A DNA stretch of 54,129 nt from Pseudarthrobacter albicanus (GCF_018224015.1 NZ_JAGPOT010000042.1:1-54129); one strand, 5' to 3'; positions 18,078 to 26,439 are shown, numbered from the stretch's first letter. Program-made: numbers and translations. The notes: generated by a model from the sequence alone, not told the origin.

Positions 18078-18170
18078 GAGGTGACTCCCGCAATATGCCT
18101 GCCAGACCCCAATCTCGACGGGCTCACGATCCTATGGGAACACAAGTGGCCGGGCCTGTGAACCCCCCAA
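18078..18170 (-). promoter_or_regulatory. Conserved 5' leader, copy B
   Basis: Counterpart of the leader at 15439-15532. The block with GTCGAGATTGGGGTCTGGC is identical, flanked by GTGAG(T/C)CC on one side and a purine-rich ribosome-binding region on the other. The GGTTCACAGG box is also kept. The similarity is higher here than in the N-terminal coding region that follows. Confidence 0.45.
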
Positions 18171-18302
18171 CCGCGCTCGTTTGGGGACGCCCGCGTTGCT
18201 GTCCCCGGAATCCGTTCGGGCAGTTACGGTGGTTGCCAGATATCCAAGGCAGCTGGTGAGCAGCGGTTCAGTGGAGCGCCTGCAAGTGCGCGAGAATTGA
18301 CC

Positions 18303-19213
18303 ATGCGCAATGTCCGCAGGGAATGGCAGGCCGAACTCAAGAGCACGCTCACCGGGACCCGCGACGCCGTGCCGGAGTGGGTACCCCATCTGGCGGAAGG
18401 CGACGACGCCGGCTACCATCTGCCGGGCTCGGCGGTCTGGGCCGTGCACGGGGACATGCCGACGATCGTGGCGGGCATCCGCGCCCTGCTGATGCAGTCG
18501 CTCCATCCCGGCGCCCTTGCAGGCGTCCACGACCACTCCCGCTTCCGCGAGGACCCCCTGGGCCGGCTGGCGGGGACCATCCGGTGGATCTTCACCGTGT
18601 CCTACGGCTCGACGGCCGCGGCCCGCTCAGCGTCCGATTGGGTGCTCCGGCTGCACGGCACGGTCAGGGGGGAATATGTGGACGGCCACGGCGTCACCCG
18701 GAGCTACGCCGCCAACGATCCCGAGCTCCTCCGCTGGGTCCATATAGCCTTCACCGATGCATTCCTCTCCGCCCATAAGCTGTGGGCAGGCCGATCCCGG
18801 GCGGCCCTGATGCGTATGTCCGCGAATGGGCCCAGGCCGGCCGGCTGATGGGCGTGGACTGTCCGCCGCTGAGCGAGGCGGAAATGCGCCGGCAGCTGGA
18901 CCGCTGGTACGACGACGGCGAGCTCCGCTCGGACGCCCGGGTCGCTGAGACTGTAGCGTTCATCCGCAATCCCCCACTCCACCCGTCGCTCAGGCGGGGC
19001 TACCGGGTGCTGTTTGCCGCCGCCGTGACCAGCCTCGAGCCCAAGTACCGGGAGCTGCTGGGACTGCGGACCGCCCGGCTGGGCCCCATCCCGCTGCCGG
19101 TGAGACTGGCCACCAAGGTGGCACTCGCCGTCGTCCATCTGGCCCTGGGCCGGGTGGGCCCGAGCGAACAGGCTGCCCGGAACCGCCTCGCCAGGCTGGG
19201 TTACCAGTCCTGA
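18303..19213 (+). pseudogene. DUF2236 (MpaB-like oxygenase family) gene, frameshifted
   Basis: The N-terminal part runs from ATG 18303 (MRNVRREWQAELKSTLTGTR) to about 18784. It has SLHPGALAGVHDHSRFREDP and TIRWIFTVSYGSTAAARSAS, typical of DUF2236/MpaB proteins, which are related to latex-clearing-type oxygenases. The C-terminal part (RPIPGGPDAYVREWAQAGRL to LARLGYQS) continues in another frame. Adding one G in the GGG at about 18783-18785 restores LWGRPIPGGPDAY and a 303-residue protein of normal length. Divergent from M23 copy B. Either a recent pseudogene or a sequencing error in a short G run. Confidence 0.75.
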
Positions 19214-19272
19214 ACCGGGGCCCTGCGGGGCGCGCTCGCCGTGCTCGCACGCTGCGACAGGTCGCAAGACGC

Positions 19273-19302
19273 AAAAAGGCCCCGGTCCAGGGGACCGGGG
19301 CC
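19273..19302 (-). terminator. Rho-independent terminator of tRNA-Ser
   Basis: GGCCCCGGTCC at 19278-19288 and its exact complement at 19292-19302 form an 11-bp stem with a 3-base loop. On the minus strand it is followed by TTTTT (19273-19277). It lies 5 bp after the 3' end of the tRNA. Confidence 0.9.
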
Positions 19303-19307
19303 AGACG

Positions 19308-19392
19308 CGGAGAATGGGGGATTTGAACCCCCGAGGGCGTTAACCCAACACGCGTTCCAGGCGTGCGCCATAGGCCGCTAGGCGAATTCTCC
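19308..19392 (-). tRNA. tRNA-Ser (anticodon GGA)
   Basis: The 85-base cloverleaf on the minus strand has acceptor stem GGAGAAT/ATTCTCC, discriminator G, anticodon stem CACGC/GCGTG with loop CTGGAAC (anticodon GGA), a long class II variable arm and T stem GGGGG/CCCCC with TTCAAAT. The long variable arm and GGA anticodon identify serine. CCA is not encoded. A strong terminator follows directly. Confidence 0.96.
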
Positions 19393-19486
19393 AGTAGCTT
19401 CTGAATCAAAAGCAGATACTAGACTACCTGATCTTCCCGGCATCGCCCAATTGGGCCCCCAAGCCCTCACAAAGCGCCTCCTGCAA

Positions 19487-19569
19487 GGGGACATGCCCCA
19501 CCCTGTCCGCGAGGGATGGACATAGGCCCATCATGCCCGTCGCTGGTCCCGAAAAATGGGCATGTCCCG
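19487..19569. repeat. CATG-centred palindrome cluster 1
   Basis: GGGGACATGCCCC at 19487-19499, GGACATA with ATGCCC between 19518 and 19538, and GGGCATGTCCCG at 19558-19569. The second half (GGACATA...ATGCCC...CTGGT.CC...GCATGTCCCG) has the same layout as bases 23489-23540 in the cluster after recR. It lies between tRNA-Ser and the SRP RNA, in a 239-bp stretch without genes. Confidence 0.7.
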
Positions 19570-19631
19570 CGGGGATCCGGGCGAAAACGGGCCGATTCGG
19601 GGCACACTCAAACGTCGGGTAAGCTTACTGG

Positions 19632-19724
19632 CGGCCCCTCATGTGGCGTCATCCTGTTGAACTCCCCCAGGACCGGAAGGTAGCAAGGGTAAATGGGCTC
19701 TGGCGGGTGCATGGGGGGTCTTTT
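19632..19724 (+). ncRNA. ffs: Signal recognition particle RNA (small bacterial 4.5S type)
   Basis: The conserved apical region GACCGGAAGGTAGCAAGGGT (GGAA tetraloop and asymmetric loop, the Ffh-binding site) is present at about 19671-19690. The flanking arms GCCCCTCATG and GCATGGGGGG pair to close the rod. A short T run follows at 19721-19724. The RNA forms the SRP with Ffh for co-translational targeting. The location just before dnaX is the usual one in actinobacteria. The exact ends are estimated from the pairing. Confidence 0.93.
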
Positions 19725-19753
19725 ATGTCTGTGCCGATTGGTAGGGTTTATTT

Positions 19754-22690
19754 GTGACTGTTACTACCGCCCTTTACCGCAGATACCGCCCGGATTCGTT
19801 CGCGGACGTTATCGGGCAGGAACACGTCACGGAGCCGCTGATGACGGCCCTGCGCAAGAACCGCGTCAACCACGCCTACCTGTTTTCCGGCCCGCGGGGC
19901 TGCGGGAAAACCACCTCCGCGCGCATCCTGGCCCGCTGCCTGAACTGCGCCGAGGGCCCCACGGACACCCCCTGCGGCACGTGCCCCAGCTGCATTGAAC
20001 TGGCCCGCGGCGGATCCGGTTCCCTGGACGTCATCGAGATCGACGCCGCGAGCCACGGCGGTGTGGACGACGCCCGCGACCTGCGTGAACGGGCCACCTA
20101 TGCCCCGGTCCGTGACCGCTACAAGATCTTCATCATCGATGAGGCCCACATGGTCACGTCGGCAGGCTTCAACGCCCTGCTCAAGATCGTGGAAGAGCCG
20201 CCGGAGCACATCAAGTTCATTTTCGCCACCACCGAGCCGGACAAGGTCATCGGCACCATCCGGTCCCGGACGCACCACTACCCCTTCCGGCTCGTGCCGC
20301 CGGAGCCCCTCATGGCGTACCTGGAACTGCTCTGCCAGCAGGAGAACGTCCCGGTGGCGCCCGGCGTGCTGTCCCTCGTCATCCGTGCCGGCGGAGGCTC
20401 CGTGCGCGACTCGCTCTCCGTACTGGACCAGCTCATGGCCGGCGCGGGACCGGCCGGGCTCGACTATGAACTGGCCGTCGCGCTCCTCGGCTACACCCAT
20501 GCCTCGCTGCTCGATGATGTGGTCGAGGCCGTCGCCGCCTCCGACGCCGCCACCGTGTTCCGGGCCGTGGACCGGGTCATCCAGACCGGACACGATCCCC
20601 GGCGCTTCGTGGAGGACCTGCTGGAGCGTTTCCGTGACCTGATCATCGTCCAGGCGATGCCCGAGAGCGCACAGTCCATCCTCCGCGGCATGCCCGCGGA
20701 CCAGATCGCCCGGATGCGGAACCAGGCGCACAACCTGGGCGCGGCCGAACTGTCCCGCGCGGCGGACGTCACCAACACAGCGCTCACCGAGATGACCGGG
20801 GCCACCTCGCCGCGGCTGCACCTCGAACTGCTCTGCGCCCGCATCCTGCTGCCGAGCTCGGAACAGACCGAGCGAGGCATTGCCGCCCGGATCGACCGTG
20901 TGGAGCGCCGCCTGAATTACGCGGGGAACGACGTCGGGGCCCCGGCCCCCGCCGCCGCACCCCCGGCCGCCGCCGCACCCCCGGCCGCTGTCGCGCCCGC
21001 CAACTCTGCACCGGCCGCCGTCCGGTCCGCCGAGCCCGCAGTTGCCCCCGCACCCGCCGCCCGCGCCGAGGAGCCGGTCCGGGAACCGCTCCGGGCACCG
21101 CGCGTCAGCACGAGCGACTGGCCCGTGGACGAGCCCGCCGCTGCCCACAAGGTCCCGCCTGCGCAGGCCACCTCTGTCCAGGCGGCACCGCAGGCACCTA
21201 TGGGACAGACTGCACCTATGGGACAGACTGCACCTACGCGCCCGTTGCCGCCCGAACCTGCACAGACCGCCCCGGTGCAATCCCGGACCGTCGCGGCGGC
21301 TGCGCCTGTTGCCGCCCCCGCCGCCGGCCCGGGTGCCGACGTCGAGGTCCTCCGCCGCGCCTGGCCGGAGATCCTGCAGACACTGACCAAGATCAAACGC
21401 AGCACCTGGGCGCTGGTGGAACCAAACGCGCAGGTCGGCCACTTCGAGGGCCAGGTCCTGACGCTCGCGTTCACGACCTCCGGGCTCGCCGGAGCCTTCG
21501 GCCGGGCGGACCATGCCGAGAACCTGCGGCAGGCGATCCACAAGACGATCGGCATCGATTGCCAGATCAACGCCGTGGCCGGCGGAGCCAACACTGCGGC
21601 GAGCTCTGAGCCAAACCCAAAAGCACCCGCCAGCCCGGACACTCCGGCGACGTCCGCTGATGCCGCCTGGGGCCTAACACCGGAGGCCCGGCCGTCCGCG
21701 CCGCCGGCTGGCCGTCCTGCCGAACCCGGGGCCGCGCCGTCGCCCGTTTCCCCGGCATCCGCTTCACCGGCGCAACTGCCCCCGACACCGGCCGCTGCAC
21801 AGCCAGAGGCAGCGCCGGTACCCGCATCCGCCGCCCCTGCTGGCGGACAGCCCGCCGCGCTTGCTGATCCCGGCGAATCCGCGGGCTCGTTTGCCTACGA
21901 CGACGACTGGGGGCCGCCGCGGGACGAAGATGCGCCGCCGCTTGACGAGGAGCCTCCGATGGACTGGAGCCCCTCGACGACGGCAACGGCCCTGTCTGCC
22001 CCGCCGACTGTTTCCCTCACACCCGCCCGGAAGAGGGCAGCCACGCCATCCGGCTCCCCAACCCCGTCGACCGGGACTGCGGCGTCCTCGGCGCCGGAAG
22101 CTTCCGATGACCTCTGGGCGCGCGCCGTCGAGCAGTCCCCCGGGATCTGGACCGTCGGCGCAGGCACCAACGTCGGTCGCCACACCCCCTCGGAGGCGGC
22201 ACCGGAACCCGGGCACGCACCGGAACCCGGGCACGCACCGGAGCCGGAGCCGCAGCACTACGAACCGGCAGCCGCCCAGATCCCGCAGGATATCGGCGCC
22301 CCGGCGATGCCGGCCGCCCCTGCCCCTGAGGTTTCGGACGGCTGGGCGCCGCCGCAGTTGGTGCCGGCCGCGGCTCCGGTATCGGCCGCCACGGTATCGG
22401 CCGCCGCTCCGGTTTCGGCGCCCGCGGCCCCCGCCGCGCCGGCTCCTACGGGCCGTCAAAGCCTGTACCAGCGGCTGTCCAACAGCCCGGAAGCCGAGGC
22501 CGGACGCGCGAAGGCACCGTCCCGGGCGGCGGTATCGGCCACAGCCCACGTCCAGGACATCCCCAGCGCCGACGACGAAACGATCGAGGAATCGGGCGTC
22601 TTCGGCCGCGCCGCCGTCGAACGCATTCTGGGCGGAAAGCTTGTTGAAGAGCGTTCCCTGGACGGAAGTCCTTTGCCGCCGCGGTTCTAG
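19754..22690 (+). CDS. dnaX: DNA polymerase III subunits gamma and tau
   Basis: 978 residues from GTG 19754. Clamp-loader AAA+ module: YRRYRPDSFADVIGQEHV, Walker A GPRGCGKTT (Lys52), zinc-binding Cys cluster CLNCAEG...PCGTCPSC, Walker B FIIDEAHM, and the SRC-like RSRTHHYPF. Domain III follows to about residue 370. The rest is very rich in Ala and Pro with short duplicated segments (for example GQTAPM twice), interrupted by a folded tau-type region around 535-610 (VLRRAWPEILQTLTKIKRST). It loads the sliding clamp and couples polymerase to helicase. No slippery frameshift site is evident. recR follows 47 bp downstream. Confidence 0.95.
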   Translation: MTVTTALYRRYRPDSFADVIGQEHVTEPLMTALRKNRVNHAYLFSGPRGCGKTTSARILARCLNCAEGPTDTPCGTCPSCIELARGGSGSLDVIEIDAASHGGVDDARDLRERATYAPVRDRYKIFIIDEAHMVTSAGFNALLKIVEEPPEHIKFIFATTEPDKVIGTIRSRTHHYPFRLVPPEPLMAYLELLCQQENVPVAPGVLSLVIRAGGGSVRDSLSVLDQLMAGAGPAGLDYELAVALLGYTHASLLDDVVEAVAASDAATVFRAVDRVIQTGHDPRRFVEDLLERFRDLIIVQAMPESAQSILRGMPADQIARMRNQAHNLGAAELSRAADVTNTALTEMTGATSPRLHLELLCARILLPSSEQTERGIAARIDRVERRLNYAGNDVGAPAPAAAPPAAAAPPAAVAPANSAPAAVRSAEPAVAPAPAARAEEPVREPLRAPRVSTSDWPVDEPAAAHKVPPAQATSVQAAPQAPMGQTAPMGQTAPTRPLPPEPAQTAPVQSRTVAAAAPVAAPAAGPGADVEVLRRAWPEILQTLTKIKRSTWALVEPNAQVGHFEGQVLTLAFTTSGLAGAFGRADHAENLRQAIHKTIGIDCQINAVAGGANTAASSEPNPKAPASPDTPATSADAAWGLTPEARPSAPPAGRPAEPGAAPSPVSPASASPAQLPPTPAAAQPEAAPVPASAAPAGGQPAALADPGESAGSFAYDDDWGPPRDEDAPPLDEEPPMDWSPSTTATALSAPPTVSLTPARKRAATPSGSPTPSTGTAASSAPEASDDLWARAVEQSPGIWTVGAGTNVGRHTPSEAAPEPGHAPEPGHAPEPEPQHYEPAAAQIPQDIGAPAMPAAPAPEVSDGWAPPQLVPAAAPVSAATVSAAAPVSAPAAPAAPAPTGRQSLYQRLSNSPEAEAGRAKAPSRAAVSATAHVQDIPSADDETIEESGVFGRAAVERILGGKLVEERSLDGSPLPPRF

Positions 22691-22737
22691 CCGGCCCGTA
22701 GCGGACACCGCCCCACCCCCAAACGAACGAGGAAATT

Positions 22738-23337
22738 GTGTACGAAGGTGCAGTTCAAGAGCTGATCGACGAGCTGGGACGCCTTCCCGGCATCGGGCCC
22801 AAGTCCGCCCAGCGGCTGGCCTTCCACATCCTCGAGGCCGATCCGCAGGACATGAAGCGGCTCGTCGACGCCATCACCACGGTGAAGGAGCGGGTCAAGT
22901 TCTGCACGGTCTGTGGCAACGTCACCGAGCAGGAACTCTGCAATATCTGCCGCGACACGCGGCGGGACCCCTCGATCATCTGCGTCGTCGAGGAGTCCAA
23001 GGACGTGCTGGCCGTGGAGCGCACGCGGTCCTTCCGCGGCAGGTATCACGTCCTCGGCGGCGCGATTAACCCGATTGCCGGCATCGGCCCCGAGCAGCTC
23101 CGGATCCGCGAGCTCCTCACCCGCCTCAACGACGGCGCCATCCAGGAAATCATCATCGCCACCGACCCCAACCTCGAGGGCGAGGCCACGGCCACTTACC
23201 TGGCGCGGATGCTCAAATCAATCGGCATCGCCGTGACCCGGCTGGCGTCCGGCCTTCCCGTGGGCGGGGACCTCGAATACGCCGACGAAGTCACCCTGGG
23301 CCGCGCCTTCGAAGGCCGACGCAACGCGCTGAGCTGA
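22738..23337 (+). CDS. recR: Recombination protein RecR
   Basis: 199 residues, the usual length. N-terminal helix-hairpin-helix ([20 protein letters not shown]), C4 zinc finger [16 protein letters not shown], Toprim domain ([31 protein letters not shown]) and a C-terminal Walker-B-like end ([20 protein letters not shown]). It acts with RecO/RecF to load RecA at gaps. GTG start with GAGGAA about 5 nt upstream. It forms an operon with dnaX, as in most bacteria. Confidence 0.96.
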   Translation: MYEGAVQELIDELGRLPGIGPKSAQRLAFHILEADPQDMKRLVDAITTVKERVKFCTVCGNVTEQELCNICRDTRRDPSIICVVEESKDVLAVERTRSFRGRYHVLGGAINPIAGIGPEQLRIRELLTRLNDGAIQEIIIATDPNLEGEATATYLARMLKSIGIAVTRLASGLPVGGDLEYADEVTLGRAFEGRRNALS

Positions 23338-23412
23338 GCTGCTGCCGGGCCGCAACCGCTCCGCCGCCGTGGTCCCGGCTGGCCCCGCAGGATCTGTCCG
23401 CCCCACTCCGCC

Positions 23413-23589
23413 GGGCATGTCCACCCTTGGCCCACCGGACATGCCCACCCCGCCCCGATGGACATGTCCACCCTTGGCGCCAAGGACTGGACATAATGCC
23501 AATATGCCCATCCCCTGGTTCCAGCGGGGAGCATGTCCCGGGTGGCCGGGGGACATGTCCATTGCTGAGCCCGAAGAGAGGGCATGCCC
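23413..23589. repeat. CATG-centred palindrome cluster 2
   Basis: Within the 396-bp gap between recR and lysC are at least six 10-base (near-)palindromes of the form GG(A/G)CATG(T/C)CC: 23413-23422, 23437-23446, 23460-23469, 23530-23539 (half-degenerate), 23551-23560 and 23580-23589. Variant GGACATAATGCC lies at 23489-23500 and a 14-base palindrome CCTTGGCGCCAAGG at about 23472-23485. Steps between sites are about 20-30 bp. There is no open frame of recognisable family here. Confidence 0.75.
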
Positions 23590-23733
23590 GGGGGCGGCGG
23601 AGCCGGGCGGTCTGCGATTCGGTCACAATTCAACGCCTGAGCGCTCCCGGCGATAAACTGGCCTCAGAAGTTACGCCGTCGCGCCGTTTGGTTGCTTGGC
23701 CCAGAACCCCGATGATCCAGTGAGGGTGCGCGC

Positions 23734-25092
23734 ATGAGTTTGCCCACTACCGAAGTCCAGCCCGGACCGCAGCCGCAGGAGCTGCCCGTTTCGGCCGCCG
23801 TCACCAAGCACCTTGTGGTGAAGAAGTTCGGCGGTTCCTCGGTGGCGGATGCGGAAGGCATTAAGCGTGTCGCCAGGCGCGTCGTGGATGCCCGGAACGC
23901 CGGCGACGAAGTGGTCGTGGTCGTCTCCGCGATGGGCGACACCACCGATGAGCTCCTCGATCTCGCGGCCCAGGTGACCGATTCGGCCCCCGCCCGCGAA
24001 ATGGACATGCTCCTCTCCGCCGGCGAACGCATCTCCATGGCGCTGCTGGCCATGGCCATCAACAAGTTCGGCGCCTCGGCCCAGTCCTTCACGGGCTCCC
24101 AGGCGGGCATGATCACCGACGGCATCCACGGCAAGGCCCGGATCATCGACGTCGACCCGCACCGCATCCGCACTGCCCTGGACAAAGGCCACATCGCGAT
24201 TGTCGCGGGATTCCAGGGCATGAGCCGGGTCACCCACGAGATCACGACGCTGGGCCGCGGCGGTTCGGACACGACGGCGGTGGCCCTCGCCGCCGCTCTC
24301 GACGCCGACGTCTGCGAGATCTTCACCGACGTCGACGGCATCTACACCGCCGACCCGCGGGTTGTTCCGGCCGCCCGGAAGATCGACCGCATCTCCAGCG
24401 AGGAAATGCTGGAGCTCGCCGCGTCCGGCGCCAAGATCCTGCACCTGCGCTGCGTCGAATACGCCCGCCGTTTCGGGGTGCCGCTGCACGTCCGTTCCTC
24501 ATTCAGCCAGAACGAAGGCACCTGGGTCCTGCCCGGCGCCGACGACAAGATCACCATCCAAGAGGGAGTTGCCTTGGAGCAGCCAATCATCTCCGGCGTT
24601 GCCCACGATCGTTCCGAAGCCAAGGTCACGGTGGTCGGCGTTCCGGACATCCCCGGCAAGGCCGCCGCGATCTTCCAGGTGATCGCGGATGCGCACTCCA
24701 ACGTCGACATGATCGTCCAGAATGTCTCGACCCATGGCACCGGCAAAACCGACATCTCCTTCACGCTGCCGATCGTTGAGGGTGCGGACGCGCTGGCCGC
24801 CCTCCGCGCGGCCCAGCCGGAGATCGGCTTTGAGAACATCGAGTACAACGAGAAGATCGGGAAGCTGTCCCTGATCGGCGCCGGAATGCGCTCCCACCCG
24901 GGCGTCTCGGCCCGGTTCTTCAAGGCGCTGTCCGCCGCCGGAATCAATATCAACATGATCTCCACCTCGGAGATCCGCATCTCGGTGGTGACTCACGCCG
25001 ACCTGCTCGACGACGCCGTGCGCGCCATCCACCAGGCCTTCGGCCTGGACAGTGAGGACGAGGCGACCGTCTACGGCGGCACCGGCCGCTGA
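23734..25092 (+). CDS. lysC: Aspartate kinase
   Basis: 452 residues. The kinase domain starts [20 protein letters not shown] and has [19 protein letters not shown] and [13 protein letters not shown], the ATP/aspartate site of aspartokinase. Two ACT domains follow ([52 protein letters not shown]), which give feedback control by lysine and threonine. It catalyses the first step of the aspartate pathway to Lys, Thr, Met and diaminopimelate. The first about 23 residues are a poorly conserved extension; GAGGG lies upstream of ATG 23734. asd does not follow directly as it does in corynebacteria; a terminator closes the unit. Confidence 0.95.
   Translation: MSLPTTEVQPGPQPQELPVSAAVTKHLVVKKFGGSSVADAEGIKRVARRVVDARNAGDEVVVVVSAMGDTTDELLDLAAQVTDSAPAREMDMLLSAGERISMALLAMAINKFGASAQSFTGSQAGMITDGIHGKARIIDVDPHRIRTALDKGHIAIVAGFQGMSRVTHEITTLGRGGSDTTAVALAAALDADVCEIFTDVDGIYTADPRVVPAARKIDRISSEEMLELAASGAKILHLRCVEYARRFGVPLHVRSSFSQNEGTWVLPGADDKITIQEGVALEQPIISGVAHDRSEAKVTVVGVPDIPGKAAAIFQVIADAHSNVDMIVQNVSTHGTGKTDISFTLPIVEGADALAALRAAQPEIGFENIEYNEKIGKLSLIGAGMRSHPGVSARFFKALSAAGININMISTSEIRISVVTHADLLDDAVRAIHQAFGLDSEDEATVYGGTGR
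24574..25092 (+). other. Possible internal start for a separate aspartokinase beta subunit
   Basis: GAGGGAG at 24562-24568 stands 5 nt before TTG 24574, in frame with lysC. Translation from there would give 172 residues covering both ACT domains, beginning [20 protein letters not shown]. The Corynebacterium glutamicum beta subunit starts at the equivalent place (as I recall, MEEAVLTGVATDKSEAKVTV) and has the same length. A TTG rather than ATG/GTG start is the weak point. If used, the enzyme would be an alpha2beta2 heterotetramer. Confidence 0.5.
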
Positions 25093-25169
25093 TATGACTT
25101 GAGTTAGTCCTTCCCAACACCGGCACTGCGGGCCGCGAAGCCCGCGGCACCCACGAAAAACACGCACGA

Positions 25170-25199
25170 AAAAGGGAGCGGCACGTGCCGCTCCCTTTT
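25170..25199. terminator. Bidirectional terminator after lysC
   Basis: A perfect 30-base palindrome (AAAAGGGAGCGGCAC and its complement), followed by TTTT on the plus strand and by the complementary run on the minus strand. It lies between lysC (+) and the small convergent gene at 25220. Confidence 0.9.
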
Positions 25200-25219
25200 C
25201 GCACTCCTTGTGAGCGCCG

Positions 25220-25438
25220 TCAGGTCTGTTCTTTCCCGAGGTCTTCCTTGCGCACCGCGTAGTGATGCCCTTGCGAGTCGGTCTCCACCTCGAACGTTGA
25301 AAGGTCCTCTTCCGAGGCGTGCTCGAAGTCATCGTGCCGGTGAACCACCGGCGCTGAATTGTCGCCGTGGCTTGCGGGGCCGAAAACAAACTTCAGCCTG
25401 TCGGTCGCGTTCATGAAGCGGATGGCTGCATGTGCCAC
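25220..25438 (-). CDS. Small conserved protein, paralogue of the next gene
   Basis: 72 residues from GTG 25438, which follows GGGGAGA closely. The N-terminus IRFMNATDRLKFVFGPASHG aligns with VERFMRATGRIRAILGPANR of the neighbour at 25582-25806. The C-terminus is acidic then basic (EDLSTFEVETDSQGHHYAVR). The pattern V-E-T-x-x-x-G-x-x-Y-x-V also corresponds to WETVRRPDGSTYVVP in the paralogue. No signal peptide. Function unknown; proteins of this kind appear common in Micrococcaceae, which I state from general impression only. Confidence 0.65.
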   Translation of the reverse strand: MAHAAIRFMNATDRLKFVFGPASHGDNSAPVVHRHDDFEHASEEDLSTFEVETDSQGHHYAVRKEDLGKEQT

Positions 25439-25581
25439 TCTCCCCACCCCCTTCCCTTGCCGCGCGGTAGATAACGGATGCAGCACTTCGCTGTGCCGGT
25501 GCCCTTATTTTACGCCCGGCGCCGGAAAAAAGCCCGGGCAGGGTTGACGTTGACAGGGGGCGGCAACGCAGCAAACGCCCT

Positions 25582-25806
25582 TTAGCGCAGGGACTTGTCG
25601 TCCGGATTCCTAGGGACGACATACGTACTGCCGTCCGGCCGGCGCACGGTCTCCCACTGCTGGGTCTCGGCCTGCCGCTGCACCAGCAACGCCTTGTTCT
25701 GCTCCGTCATCTCGTGCCGCAGGGAACTGCGGTTGGCCGGCCCCAGAATGGCCCGGATCCTCCCGGTTGCACGCATGAACCTCTCGACAGGGCTTCCCTT
25801 GGCCAT
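25582..25806 (-). CDS. Small conserved protein, paralogue of the previous gene
   Basis: 74 residues; ATG 25806 with GAGAGGAT 6 nt upstream. It shares the N-terminal RFMRATGRIRAILGP motif and the C-terminal W-E-T-V-x-x-x-D-G-S-x-Y-V-V block with the gene at 25220-25438. The centre is Gln-rich and probably helical. It is divergent from the OhrR-like regulator, so the palindromic operator region between them could control both. Function unknown. Confidence 0.68.
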   Translation of the reverse strand: MAKGSPVERFMRATGRIRAILGPANRSSLRHEMTEQNKALLVQRQAETQQWETVRRPDGSTYVVPRNPDDKSLR

Positions 25807-25852
25807 CGCTATCCTCTCTTCGGAACGAACCAGATGCTCCCGTCAGTGTACG

Positions 25853-25870
25853 CTAATCATTAGTGCACTA
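25853..25870. promoter_or_regulatory. Overlapping palindromes: probable MarR/OhrR-type operator
   Basis: CTAATCATTAG (25853-25863) and TAGTGCACTA (25861-25870) are both perfect palindromes sharing three bases. They sit 24-41 bp before the ATG of the MarR-family gene and in the divergent promoter region. MarR-family dimers bind such AT-rich inverted repeats, usually over their own promoter. Confidence 0.6.
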
Positions 25871-25893
25871 ACTATCAGGAGGAGGAGGCCCGC

Positions 25894-26439
25894 ATGACCA
25901 ACGTGACCGAAAAGACCCGCGGAACCCCCGGCGCCCCTGCACCCGTCACCCCCCGCAACGCTGCCGACGACGATCTCCTGCTCGAACAACAACTCTGCTT
26001 CGCCCTGACCGTGGCCTCCCGCAGCGTCGTCGGCGCCTACAAGCCGGTGCTGGACGCGCTCGGCCTGACCCACCCGCAGTACCTGGTCATGCTGTGTCTG
26101 TGGGAGTCCAGTCCCCGCTCCGTCCGCGACATCAGCGAGGCCCTCGCCCAGGAGCCCGCGACCATCTCGCCGCTGCTGCGCCGCCTGGAAACGGCCGGCT
26201 TCATCACCCGCCAGCGCCGGGACGGCAACGAGCGCACCCTCGACGTGCGGCTGACCGATGAGGGGGCCGCACTCCGGCAACGGGCGCTGGCCGTCCCCGG
26301 CACCATGATGGCCAAACTGGGGCTGACCCGGGACCAGGTGGCCGCGCTGCACGCATCCATGACGGACCTGATCGCCGCCACCAGACCGGCCATCAAGCAC
26401 ACACCAGAGGCCACCCCGGGAGACGCGCCCCGGGGGTAG
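25894..26439 (+). CDS. MarR-family regulator, OhrR-like
   Basis: 181 residues; AGGAGG before ATG 25894. After a disordered 25-residue N-terminus comes LLEQQLCFALTVASRSVVGA with Cys35 at the position of the redox-sensing Cys of OhrR. It is followed by YKPVLDALGLTHPQYLVMLC and the winged helix (RDISEALAQEPATISPLLRR, ERTLDVRLTDEGAALR). OhrR represses ohr until its Cys is oxidised by organic hydroperoxides. No ohr peroxidase gene is adjacent; the divergent small gene is the nearest candidate target besides itself. Confidence 0.82.
   Translation: MTNVTEKTRGTPGAPAPVTPRNAADDDLLLEQQLCFALTVASRSVVGAYKPVLDALGLTHPQYLVMLCLWESSPRSVRDISEALAQEPATISPLLRRLETAGFITRQRRDGNERTLDVRLTDEGAALRQRALAVPGTMMAKLGLTRDQVAALHASMTDLIAATRPAIKHTPEATPGDAPRG

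Noticed and set aside
19754..22690. Programmed frameshift in dnaX giving gamma
   Set aside because: No A-rich slippery heptamer followed by a stem-loop was found. The repeats in the tail are GC-rich Ala/Pro codons, and actinobacterial dnaX usually makes one form.
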